From Clostridium intestinale DSM 6191 (lineage in GTDB: Bacteria > Bacillota > Clostridia > Clostridiales > Clostridiaceae), in assembly GCF_900130055.1 (NCBI RefSeq), contig NZ_FQXU01000012.1:62001-126000 (forward strand): a stretch of 64,000 nt of DNA, in the 5' to 3' direction. Below the pieces are notes generated by a model. It had not been told where the DNA came from and searched no databases. It saw nothing but the letters and a program-made list of their open reading frames with translations. The first letter of the stretch is position 1, and each line of letters opens with the position of its first letter. The translations under genes were made by a program, and so were the position numbers. Shown here piece by piece: positions 42,079 to 50,187 of the stretch.

Positions 42079-42097
42079 TGTCTACAAAATGTCTACA
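42079..42097 (+). other. Paired TGTCTACA motifs, right integrase arm-type sites
   Basis: TGTCTACA at 42079-42086 and 42090-42097, same orientation and near-same spacing as the pair at 23919-23936; both are preceded by CA. Their place just inside each att core suits integrase arm binding. Confidence 0.6.
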
Positions 42098-42118
42098 ATT
42101 TATAAGTTGAAATAAATA

Positions 42119-42143
42119 AAAGCCTTGCAATAGCAAGGCTTTT
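42119..42143 (-). terminator. tRNA-Arg terminator
   Basis: AAAGCCTTGC pairs with GCAAGGCTTT around an AATA loop, directly after the tRNA 3' end on the minus strand. The left att copy carries the same stem with a TATT loop. Confidence 0.85.
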
Positions 42144-42171
42144 ATTGGTGCGGCGGAGAAGATTCGAACTC
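42133..42171. repeat. attR: tRNA-Arg 3' end and terminator half-stem
   Basis: 39 bases identical to 23752-23790. Here the sequence continues into the complete tRNA, showing that the incoming element restored the tRNA 3' end. Confidence 0.9.
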
Positions 42172-42222
42172 CCGGCCCTTTGGTCCGTAGCCAAATGCTC
42201 TATCCAGCTGAGCTACCACCGC
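42146..42222 (-). tRNA. tRNA-Arg (anticodon ACG)
   Basis: 77 nt on the minus strand. Starts GCGGTGGTAGCTCAG and ends in encoded CCA. The acceptor arms pair (GCGGTGG with CCGCCGC region), the anticodon stem TTTGG/CCAAA holds loop CTACGGA, so the anticodon is ACG, and the T-loop GTTCGAATC is standard. It reads CGN arginine codons and is the integration target of the element on its left. Confidence 0.96.
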
Positions 42223-42285
42223 AGATATAAAACACGTCAAGACTTATATTAACATAATCATTTTTGAAAAGTCAATAGTTACCTG

Positions 42286-43149
42286 TTAGTAAATATCAGA
42301 AAACTCTATTTCTAAAACTTCCACCTTGTTGTTTGATGATATTTTCTTTCTGGTTTGACATTCTTGACAATATTCTCTTGGAAATTTTACTACAAACTCA
42401 CAGCCATCTTTATGATTTATTATATCTATAGATCCTTTATGTGTTTTAACTAGATTATTAACTAAGTTAAGACCTATTCCACTACCTTCATATTCAGAAG
42501 TTAATAGCTTATTAACCTTATGGAACCTATTAAATACTAATTGTTTTTCTTGTTCAGGAATTCCTGGCCCTTGATCTCTTACTGATATACAAACACTATT
42601 TTTATCTATATCTAATGTTATAAGTATCTCAGAGGATTTAGGCGAAAACTTTATTGCATTTGATAATAAATTCATAACTATTCTATCTATTACTTCTGGA
42701 TCTACCCCTATAATACACTCTTCCTCATTAGTATCAAATATTAATGATATATTTTTATCTTTTGCATACTTGTCCACTGAAGTTACTATGTTTTCAAGAA
42801 AACTGACTATATCTAGGTTTTCTTTATTGCATATGAAGTAATTATTTTCTAATTTTGTTACGTCAATTAAATTGTTTATAAGTTTTAACATCTTATAACA
42901 ACTTTTTTTAATTGAGTTAGAATACTCACTCCACTTATTTTCATTATTATTTGTATAATATTCTTTATTTTTTAATAATTGCATTATACTTAATACCACA
43001 TTTAGATGAGTTCTCAAATCATGAGAAATATTAAGTATAAATTCTTCTTTTAAATAATCTTTTTGTCTTAAGTCACTAATTTTAGCCTCATAATCATTTA
43101 AAATACTTTCAAATGCATTAAAATCGCTATATTTTAATTTCTCCTCCAT
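42286..43149 (-). CDS. Soluble sensor histidine kinase
   Basis: A 287-aa kinase with no membrane segment and only ~30 residues before the H-box (NISHDLRTHLNV, His ~41). The ATPase domain is complete: N-box NLLSNAIKFS, G1 RDQGPGIPE, F-box and G2 GSGIGLNLV. After the catalytic core comes a short tail with CQECQTRKK. ATG 43149 is chosen because GAGG lies 8 nt upstream; ATG 43185 has none. No response regulator gene is adjacent, so it is an orphan. The upstream frame lacks a sensor domain, so input could come from a partner protein. Confidence 0.85.
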   Translation of the reverse strand: MEEKLKYSDFNAFESILNDYEAKISDLRQKDYLKEEFILNISHDLRTHLNVVLSIMQLLKNKEYYTNNNENKWSEYSNSIKKSCYKMLKLINNLIDVTKLENNYFICNKENLDIVSFLENIVTSVDKYAKDKNISLIFDTNEEECIIGVDPEVIDRIVMNLLSNAIKFSPKSSEILITLDIDKNSVCISVRDQGPGIPEQEKQLVFNRFHKVNKLLTSEYEGSGIGLNLVNNLVKTHKGSIDIINHKDGCEFVVKFPREYCQECQTRKKISSNNKVEVLEIEFSDIY

Positions 43150-43366
43150 TTTCAAAACCTCATCTTCACAAATCTTATATACCATATATATTATAATTTT
43201 AATTTAATTTCCCCCGCATGTCTACTATATTATACCATTCATGCTTTTATTTGTAAATTTTTAACAAATAAAATTAATAACTTATTTTATTATAGTTATT
43301 AATTGAATATTTTCACCCATTATATTAAAATCAATATAATAATAATTTCTTAAGGAGATAAATTTT

Positions 43367-44242
43367 ATGAAAGATTATGTTATCTTAACTGATTCTGGCT
43401 GTGATTTACCTAAAGATTTAGTTAAAGATTTAGACGTAAATTATATTGGTCTAGTATGCTTATTTAAAGGTTCAGAATATATCGAAGATTGTGGTCAATC
43501 TCTTTCCTATAAAGATTTCTATAAAGGTATTAGAGAGGGAGAACAACCTACTACTGGTCAAGTAAACTCTTATAGGTTTGTTCAAGAGTTTGAAAAACAT
43601 GTAGAGGCTAATAAGGCAATAGTTTATATTTCATTTTCATCCGCTCTAAGTGGTACCTATAATAGTTCTTTAGTAGCTAGAAATGAAGTATTAGAGAAAT
43701 ATCCTGATGCGGATATAACAGTTTTTGATAGTAAAGCTGCCTCTGGTGGTCACGGTCTTTTAGTTTACCTTGCAGCTAAAAAAAGACAAGAAGGAGCTAC
43801 AAAAGAAGAATTAGTTACATGGCTTGAAAAAAATTACTTAAAGGTCAACAGTTACTTTTTTGTTGAAGACTTAAATCATTTAAGAAGAGGTGGTAGAATT
43901 TCTTCAACTTCTGCTATAGTTGGTGGATTGCTTAACATAAAACCTATTCTTCATGTAAATGAAGAAGGAAAATTAATAAACATCGCTAAAGCAAAAGGAA
44001 GAAAAAAAGCAATAAAACAGCTTCTGGATAACCTAGAGAGAAAGATAGTTAATCCAGAAAACCAAACAATCATTATTACTCATGCAGATTGTTTAGAGGA
44101 TGCTGAGGGACTTGCTACATCTTTAAAAGAGTCTATTAAAGTAAAAGAAGTTATTATAAATTATATAGGCTGTGCAATAGGCAGCCATACTGGTGCAGAT
44201 GCTATGACTGTATTTTTCTTAGGTAATGATAGAAATCCATAA
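43367..44242 (+). CDS. DegV family fatty-acid-binding protein
   Basis: A 291-aa two-domain DegV protein. Hallmarks are ILTDSGCDLP at the N terminus, TGQVNSYRF (~63), ISFSSALSGTYNS (~88-100), VFDSKAASGGHG (~118-129) and the LRRGGRIS segment (~175). DegV/FakB proteins hold a fatty acid for phosphorylation by a FakA-type kinase and incorporation in membrane lipids. AAGGAG precedes ATG 43367. It is monocistronic, closed by a strong terminator. Confidence 0.9.
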   Translation: MKDYVILTDSGCDLPKDLVKDLDVNYIGLVCLFKGSEYIEDCGQSLSYKDFYKGIREGEQPTTGQVNSYRFVQEFEKHVEANKAIVYISFSSALSGTYNSSLVARNEVLEKYPDADITVFDSKAASGGHGLLVYLAAKKRQEGATKEELVTWLEKNYLKVNSYFFVEDLNHLRRGGRISSTSAIVGGLLNIKPILHVNEEGKLINIAKAKGRKKAIKQLLDNLERKIVNPENQTIIITHADCLEDAEGLATSLKESIKVKEVIINYIGCAIGSHTGADAMTVFFLGNDRNP

Positions 44243-44248
44243 AATTTT

Positions 44249-44274
44249 AAGGGGCTAGTTAAAGCCCCTTTTTT
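44249..44274 (+). terminator. Terminator of the degV-like gene
   Basis: AAGGGGCT pairs with AGCCCCTT and is followed by a T-run at 44271-44274. Confidence 0.9.
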
Positions 44275-44280
44275 AATAAA

Positions 44281-47200
44281 TCATATATTAAATCTTATAT
44301 GACTTCCTTCTTTTGCAGGAGTTACCTCTAACCTTGCATCTATTCTTTCTTTTAACTCAGACACGTGAGATATTATCCCCACTAGCCTTCCCCCTTGCTG
44401 AAGGTCAATTAAGCAGTTTATTGCATTATCTAAAGATTCTTGATCTAGGCTTCCGAAGCCTTCATCTATAAACATGGTATCAACTTTTATTCCGCCAGTA
44501 TAGCTTTGGACAACATCTGCTAATCCTAACGCTAAAGCTAAGGATGCTTTAAAGCTTTCTCCCCCAGATAAAGTTTTTACATGTCTCGATTTACCTGTAT
44601 AATTATCAAATACCTCTAGTTCTAAACCTGACTGTTTACTTCCCTTTACTCTGTTTTCTTTTCTTTTAAGCATAAACCTTCTACTAGTCATTTTCAGAAG
44701 TCTTATATTTGCAGCATTTATTATTTCATTAAAATAAGCTGCTAAGACATATCTTTCAAAGCTAATTTTCTCACTGTTATCACCTTTAGCTAATCTGGAT
44801 AAATCACCTATAATACTGTATTCTTTTTCTCCTTTAGCTATACTAGCGGTTAATTTTACAATTTTATTTAACTGTTTTTTATTATTATCTACCCTTGAGA
44901 ATATTCTACTATTTTCTTCATTTATAGCTTCTTCTTTATTTTTCAATAACTTTATTTCTTCATTGATGATTTCTATATCTATTTCTTTCGATCCCTGTGT
45001 TTCTTTTTCTATTTCTAATAATCTGTCTTTTAAGGATTTCAAGTTTTCATTATATTCTTTTATCTCTTTATCTAAAATGTCTATTTGAAGCTTAGTTCTC
45101 TTTAAATTAATATACTCATTGTAATCCATAAAGCCATGTTTCTTTAAAGAATCATTAAACTTATCTTTACTTTCTTCTAATTCCTTAATGATTTCTCTTA
45201 AATTATTCTCTTTACCTTTTAAATTTTCCTCACTTGATGCCTTTATAGAACTTAAATTACTAAAATTGTTTATTGCATCTTTATAAGCTTTTTCTAAGGT
45301 TTCAAGAGAAAGTGTATACTTTTCTATCTCAGCTCTTAGTAAATTAAGTTCTCTCTTATCTTCAGGTATCTCTAGTTCAATATTTAATAAAAGTTCTTTT
45401 TCAGATTTAACAACACCATATATTTCAGTAAAATCTTTTTCTAAACTTTCTCTTTGTTTTTCTTTTTCATTAAATTTAGTAATTATCTCTTCCTTTTGCT
45501 TCTGAACTCTATCTTTTGTAATTATAATGGTATTAAGTTCCTCTATTTCCTTCTCTAAACCCTTTTGTAAATTCCTTATTTCTGTACCTTTGAATTTTAT
45601 TACATTTAACTTCTCTTCGATTTTAAGATTTTCTAAATTTTCTTTTATTATATGTGATGTATTTTCATAACTATCCATATAAGAGGTTTTTAATTCCTCT
45701 AAAGATGCTTTTATAGCTGCTATATCATTTCCCTTAGCTGTAAGTTCTTTCTCTGACTTATTAAGTATAAGCTTCTTTTCATCTACCTTCTCTGCTGTAG
45801 GTGTTTCTCTAAACTTTAATGCCTTTTTAGGATGTTCCAGAGACCCACATACAGGACAAGGTTTATTCTCTTCTAAAGCTTCCGCTAATATACCTGCCTG
45901 CCCTTTTATAAACAAATCATAAGCTTCCATATAAGCTTTGTTACATCCCTCATGATTTTTTCTTAATACATCTATTTCTATTAAAGCTTTTTTATATTCT
46001 AATTCTTTATTAAAATATTTACTGCACTTATTATGAAGCTCAAGCAATAGTTTTATATCCTTCAATATAATCTCTAGTTCTTGCTCCTTTTTTATTTTTA
46101 ATATTTCTTTCCTTTGGATTTCATTAATAGTAATATCTATTTGTTCAAGTTCATATTTTAGATTTATTATTTCTGTTTTAACATTACTTCTTTTTGCTTC
46201 TATATCTTTACTTCTGCTTATTATTTCTCTTAAATTAGATTTCTTCTTCTCATAATTAATGACCTTTGGCTCAAAGCTTTTAAGATTTCCTATTATTTCT
46301 GTTACTTTTTTTCTTAAATCTTCATTTTTATTTTCTTGCTCTAAAACCTTCTTTGCCTCTTCTAATTTTCTAGAATTAATATCCAATATGTTTCTACTCT
46401 CTATTAATTCTTTTTCTCTATTAATCTTGGTTTGATTTTTTTGTATTAACTGCTCTTCAATAGGCATTAATTCTAAAGCTTTTCTTCCCAAATCAAGCTC
46501 TTTCACCTTGCATTTAATCTCGCCATCTTTTAACACTTCTTTTTCTAAGTGCTCTTTAAGTTCTATTTTATATTTTAATTTTTTATTTATATCTAAAGCT
46601 CTTGTGAGTTTGGTTTGAAGCTCTTCTGTAGTAAGCTTAATATTCTCTATATCGGCTTTAAACTTCCACATCGTTTCTTCATCTCTAGCTATTAAATTTT
46701 TAGTTAAATCTAATATCTCTTGTAAGTTTTTATCCTTAGCTTCCTTTAGTGCAAAAAGATACTCTTCCTCACCAGGGTCTATACTTCTTATGTAAACATC
46801 TCTTTCTTCTATAATTTTAGCTATTCCTTTATTTAACTCTCTTTCTTTTTCTTCTAAGTTCTTTTGAACCATTAAAAATGCTTCTGTCCCAAATATCTTT
46901 CTAAATATTTTTTCTCGCTCTAAGCTCTCTGCCTCCAATAGCCTTCTAAACTCTCCCTGAGGAAGCATTACTATTTGCTTAAATTGTTGACTTGTTATAC
47001 CCAATATTTCAGCTATCTTTTCATCTACCGACTTAACCCCAGTAACTATTTTACCTTCAGGAAGCATTAACTCTGCTTCAGCACTTTTCTGAACATACCC
47101 TTCTCCTCTTGATTTCTTCTTAAACTGCTGAGGATGCCTTTTTATAGTATAGTTTTTACCTCTAAGAGAAAATGATAACTCCACATAAGTAGCTATTCCA

Positions 47201-47418
47201 TCTTCTGCAAAATCACTCCTTAAGCTATCCTTATCTCTGCTACTTCCAGAAGCTTCTCCATATAAGGCAACACTTAAGGCATCAAATATTGTTGTTTTTC
47301 CTGCTCCCGTTGGGCCAGTTATTAGAAATATATTTTTTTCTCTAAGATTAGTAAAATCTAATACCTCTTCTTTTGCATAAGGTCCAAACGCACTCATAAC
47401 GAGTTTAATTGGTCTCAT
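44281..47418 (-). CDS. sbcC: Exonuclease SbcC (SMC-like ATPase)
   Basis: A 1045-aa Rad50-type ATPase of the SbcCD nuclease that opens hairpins and protein-blocked DNA ends. It shows Walker A GPTGAGKTTIFDA (~34-46), two very long coiled-coil arms, a zinc hook NKPCPVCGSLEH (~518-529), signature LSGGESFKASLALALGLAD (~945-963) and Walker B DTMFIDEGFGSLD (~978-990). Its ATG follows the sbcD stop directly (47418/47419), so the two are translated together. Full length for the family. Confidence 0.96.
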   Translation of the reverse strand: MRPIKLVMSAFGPYAKEEVLDFTNLREKNIFLITGPTGAGKTTIFDALSVALYGEASGSSRDKDSLRSDFAEDGIATYVELSFSLRGKNYTIKRHPQQFKKKSRGEGYVQKSAEAELMLPEGKIVTGVKSVDEKIAEILGITSQQFKQIVMLPQGEFRRLLEAESLEREKIFRKIFGTEAFLMVQKNLEEKERELNKGIAKIIEERDVYIRSIDPGEEEYLFALKEAKDKNLQEILDLTKNLIARDEETMWKFKADIENIKLTTEELQTKLTRALDINKKLKYKIELKEHLEKEVLKDGEIKCKVKELDLGRKALELMPIEEQLIQKNQTKINREKELIESRNILDINSRKLEEAKKVLEQENKNEDLRKKVTEIIGNLKSFEPKVINYEKKKSNLREIISRSKDIEAKRSNVKTEIINLKYELEQIDITINEIQRKEILKIKKEQELEIILKDIKLLLELHNKCSKYFNKELEYKKALIEIDVLRKNHEGCNKAYMEAYDLFIKGQAGILAEALEENKPCPVCGSLEHPKKALKFRETPTAEKVDEKKLILNKSEKELTAKGNDIAAIKASLEELKTSYMDSYENTSHIIKENLENLKIEEKLNVIKFKGTEIRNLQKGLEKEIEELNTIIITKDRVQKQKEEIITKFNEKEKQRESLEKDFTEIYGVVKSEKELLLNIELEIPEDKRELNLLRAEIEKYTLSLETLEKAYKDAINNFSNLSSIKASSEENLKGKENNLREIIKELEESKDKFNDSLKKHGFMDYNEYINLKRTKLQIDILDKEIKEYNENLKSLKDRLLEIEKETQGSKEIDIEIINEEIKLLKNKEEAINEENSRIFSRVDNNKKQLNKIVKLTASIAKGEKEYSIIGDLSRLAKGDNSEKISFERYVLAAYFNEIINAANIRLLKMTSRRFMLKRKENRVKGSKQSGLELEVFDNYTGKSRHVKTLSGGESFKASLALALGLADVVQSYTGGIKVDTMFIDEGFGSLDQESLDNAINCLIDLQQGGRLVGIISHVSELKERIDARLEVTPAKEGSHIRFNI

Positions 47419-48621
47419 CTATATTACCTCTCTTTGAACTTCTTCTATTACCTTTTTAAGAACTTCTACCCTTTCATCATCTAACTCTTTTCCTGTAAGA
47501 GTTTTATAAAATTCATTAAATAATTCTTCTTTACTTTTGCTTTTATATCCCTCTTCTGCTGAAGTTCTATTACTTTCTGTATTTACAAAGGCTTCTCTAC
47601 TTAAGCCCATTATATTAGGATATACAGCTCTTAACTTAGATATTGGGTCTAATAGTTCTCCTTCGTCTGTTAATATAGCAAATACATAATCATCAGTATT
47701 TGTACCTTTATAAACTTTTGGAGATATTATTTCATCAATAGGCCCTTTAATAGTTCTTAAGTCTCTAAGAGCTTTAAGCTCCTTGATTTCAATATTAACT
47801 TCTCCTTTTGAATCTATGTTTACTATAGTTACACTTTTCTTTTGTCTTGCCTCTGAGATAGAATACTTTAATAGTGATCCAGAATATCTAATCTTATCTG
47901 ATCCAACCTTTTGTGGTCTATGAAGATGACCTAACGCTACATAGTTAAACTTATTAAAAACTTCTGCTGATACTAAGTCTGTTCCACCTATAGATAGAGG
48001 TCTCTCAGAAGATGATGTAACAAGTCCAGCTCTTTCCTCTTCGCCATCTTCAGTTATTTCTTGCTCTTTATTTTTCATATTTGTTATATATCCATGAGTT
48101 ATCAGTATATTTCTTTGATTTATATCTAATTGAGTTTCAATATTTTCAATTATCTTTTTAGCCCCATCTTCATGAGTTTTTATAGAACTATCTTCATAAA
48201 GTTCTCTTATGTAAGCAGGATCAGTATATGGTACTAAATAAAAATTTACAGTTCCATACTCATCTTTTAGAGGAACCTTGGTTATCTCTTTTCCTAATAA
48301 TCCTTCTATATGAAGACCACTATTTTTTAAAAGCGAACTTCCAAAAGATAATCTCTCTGGACTATCATGATTTCCTGCTACGGCTAAAATAGGAACTTTT
48401 AGGTCTACTACTATTTTGCTTAAAAATTTATCTAAAAGTTCCACTCCATCAGCTGGAGGCACTGATCTATCATATAAATCTCCTGCTATTATTAAGGCAT
48501 CTGGTTTCTCCTCAACTATTAATTTTATAAGTTCATTTAATATAAACTCTTGATCTTCTAGCATGCTAAACTCATTTACTATTTTACCTATATGCCAATC
48601 AGCTGTATGAATAAATTTCAT
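47419..48621 (-). CDS. sbcD: Exonuclease SbcD (Mre11-like nuclease)
   Basis: A 400-aa metallophosphoesterase, the nuclease subunit of SbcCD. All five phosphoesterase motifs are visible: HTADWHIGK (5-13), AGDLYDRSVPP (~46-56), GNHDSPERL (~82-90), THGYI (~172) and ALGHLHRP (~225-232). The C-terminal ~120 residues contain the SbcC-binding region. GGAGGT precedes ATG 48621. First gene of the sbcDC operon. Confidence 0.96.
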   Translation of the reverse strand: MKFIHTADWHIGKIVNEFSMLEDQEFILNELIKLIVEEKPDALIIAGDLYDRSVPPADGVELLDKFLSKIVVDLKVPILAVAGNHDSPERLSFGSSLLKNSGLHIEGLLGKEITKVPLKDEYGTVNFYLVPYTDPAYIRELYEDSSIKTHEDGAKKIIENIETQLDINQRNILITHGYITNMKNKEQEITEDGEEERAGLVTSSSERPLSIGGTDLVSAEVFNKFNYVALGHLHRPQKVGSDKIRYSGSLLKYSISEARQKKSVTIVNIDSKGEVNIEIKELKALRDLRTIKGPIDEIISPKVYKGTNTDDYVFAILTDEGELLDPISKLRAVYPNIMGLSREAFVNTESNRTSAEEGYKSKSKEELFNEFYKTLTGKELDDERVEVLKKVIEEVQREVI

Positions 48622-48664
48622 AATATACCTCCATTAGACTTTCTTATTTTTATTCTAACAAACT

Positions 48665-48698
48665 TAAAAAAGAATTCCAATCTTACGATTAGAATTCT
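48665..48698 (-). terminator. Terminator of malQ
   Basis: AGAATTCCAATC pairs with GATTAGAATTCT (one mismatch). The A-tract 48665-48671 is a U-run on the minus strand. Confidence 0.8.
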
Positions 48699-48706
48699 AA
48701 ACTTCC

Positions 48707-50173
48707 TCATCTTCTATACAATTCAGTTAATTTCTTAATCTTATGTTCCAAATCTTCATTAAGCTGTTCTTCTCCAGCTCTCCATGTCCAGTTATTTTCA
48801 GCAATTGAGGGCCTATTCATTCTATAATTATTATCTAATCCTAAAAAATCCTGCAAAGGTGCCATAGCTAGAGCAGCAACTGAACTCCATGCCCCTCTTA
48901 TAAATCCCCAGTTGTATCCCTCTTCCTCACTTAATTTTAAATACTCTTTAGCATATTCTACATCACCTTTGTTTTTTTCATCCTGAAACCATCCTAAAAA
49001 AGTATCATTATCGTGTGTTCCTGTATAAACAACACAGTTTTTAATATGATTATGAGGAACATATTGACTTTCATAATCTCTACTAAAGGCAAATTGCAGT
49101 ACTTTCATGCCTGGGAATCCAGTTTCCTTAAGAAAATCTATTACTTCTTGAGTTAATAGACCTAAATCCTCAGCAATTATATTAACCTCTCCTAGTTCAT
49201 CTTTAATCTTATTAAACAATTTTATTCCTGGTCCCTTTACCCACTCCCCATTAATAGCAGTTTTATCTCCATAAGGTATTGACCAAAAAGCTTCAAACCC
49301 TCTAAAGTGATCTATTCTAACTACATCGTATAGCTTTAAACTCGTCTTTATTCTATTAATCCACCAGATATAATTATTTTTATCCAAATACTCCCAATTA
49401 TATAATGGATTTCCCCATAACTGCCCTGTTTCAGAAAAATAATCTGGAGGACATCCCGCGACCCTTAAAGGAACACGCTCCTCATCTAATAAAAACATCT
49501 TATGATTTGCCCAAACATCACAACTATCTCCAGCCACATAAATAGGTATATCTCCAATTATTTTAATACCATTACTATTAGCGTACTCTTTTAAGGAACT
49601 CCATTGCTTATGAAATACATATTGTAGAAATATCCAGTAGCCTATTTCATCCTCTAACTCTTTTTTATATTTATCCATAGCTTCTTTTTCTCTAAACCTA
49701 ATATCTTTATCCCAATCATACCAAGCTTTTAAATCAAATTTATTCTTTAAAGACATAAATAAACCATAATCTTCTATCCAATTTTTGTTTTCTAGTTTAA
49801 ATTCTTCTAAACTTTCTTTATTGTTTTTATAAGCCTTTTTTAAAATCTCCATCTTATTTTTAAATATTTTATAATAATCTACTCGCTCTTTTTCTTGTCC
49901 CAAATCTATATTTTCTATATCCTCTAGCCTAAGTAACCCATCCTTAACTAAAAGATCCAACCCTATAAAATATGGATTCCCTGCAAAAGCCGAAAAACAT
50001 TGATATGGTGAATCGCCATATCCCGTAGGCCCTAAAGGCAGTACCTGCCAATATTTCTGACCAGCATTTTTAAGAAAATCTATAAACTTAAAAGCCTCTT
50101 CCCCAAAACTTCCTATACCATATTTATTAGGAAGAGATGTAATGTGCATTATTATCCCACTGCCTCTTTCCAT
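48707..50173 (-). CDS. malQ: 4-alpha-glucanotransferase (amylomaltase, GH77)
   Basis: A 488-aa GH77 enzyme that moves maltooligosaccharide units between glucans in maltodextrin or glycogen use. Key motifs: RGSGIIMHITSLPNKYGIGSFG at the start (split as RGSGI and HITSLP), QVLPLGPTGYGDSPYQC (~43-59), VVRIDHFRGF with the Asp nucleophile (~287), IIAEDLG with the Glu acid/base (~330) and GTHDNDT (~383-389). GGGGAG precedes ATG 50173. It follows the two-component genes by 15 bp and could share their transcript. Confidence 0.95.
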   Translation of the reverse strand: MERGSGIIMHITSLPNKYGIGSFGEEAFKFIDFLKNAGQKYWQVLPLGPTGYGDSPYQCFSAFAGNPYFIGLDLLVKDGLLRLEDIENIDLGQEKERVDYYKIFKNKMEILKKAYKNNKESLEEFKLENKNWIEDYGLFMSLKNKFDLKAWYDWDKDIRFREKEAMDKYKKELEDEIGYWIFLQYVFHKQWSSLKEYANSNGIKIIGDIPIYVAGDSCDVWANHKMFLLDEERVPLRVAGCPPDYFSETGQLWGNPLYNWEYLDKNNYIWWINRIKTSLKLYDVVRIDHFRGFEAFWSIPYGDKTAINGEWVKGPGIKLFNKIKDELGEVNIIAEDLGLLTQEVIDFLKETGFPGMKVLQFAFSRDYESQYVPHNHIKNCVVYTGTHDNDTFLGWFQDEKNKGDVEYAKEYLKLSEEEGYNWGFIRGAWSSVAALAMAPLQDFLGLDNNYRMNRPSIAENNWTWRAGEEQLNEDLEHKIKKLTELYRR

Positions 50174-50187
50174 AAAATTCTCCCCTT

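Larger units (their letters stand above)
23752..42171. mobile_element. ~18.4-kb integrative element in tRNA-Arg(ACG)
   Basis: Bounded by 39-bp direct repeats (23752-23790 and 42133-42171) that cover the tRNA-Arg 3' end; the intact tRNA remains on the right. Inside are a tyrosine integrase, an excisionase-like HTH protein, a DUF927-type ATPase, an XRE repressor with a divergent small gene, a sigma factor-holin-hydrolase cassette, an OLD nuclease, an ATPase-HNH pair, RadC and several unknowns. No capsid, tail, terminase, relaxase or type IV secretion genes are recognisable, so it is neither a complete prophage nor a self-transmissible conjugative element. A phage-satellite-like or mobilisable defence island fits best. 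Base composition is even lower in G+C than the host genes. Confidence 0.88.
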
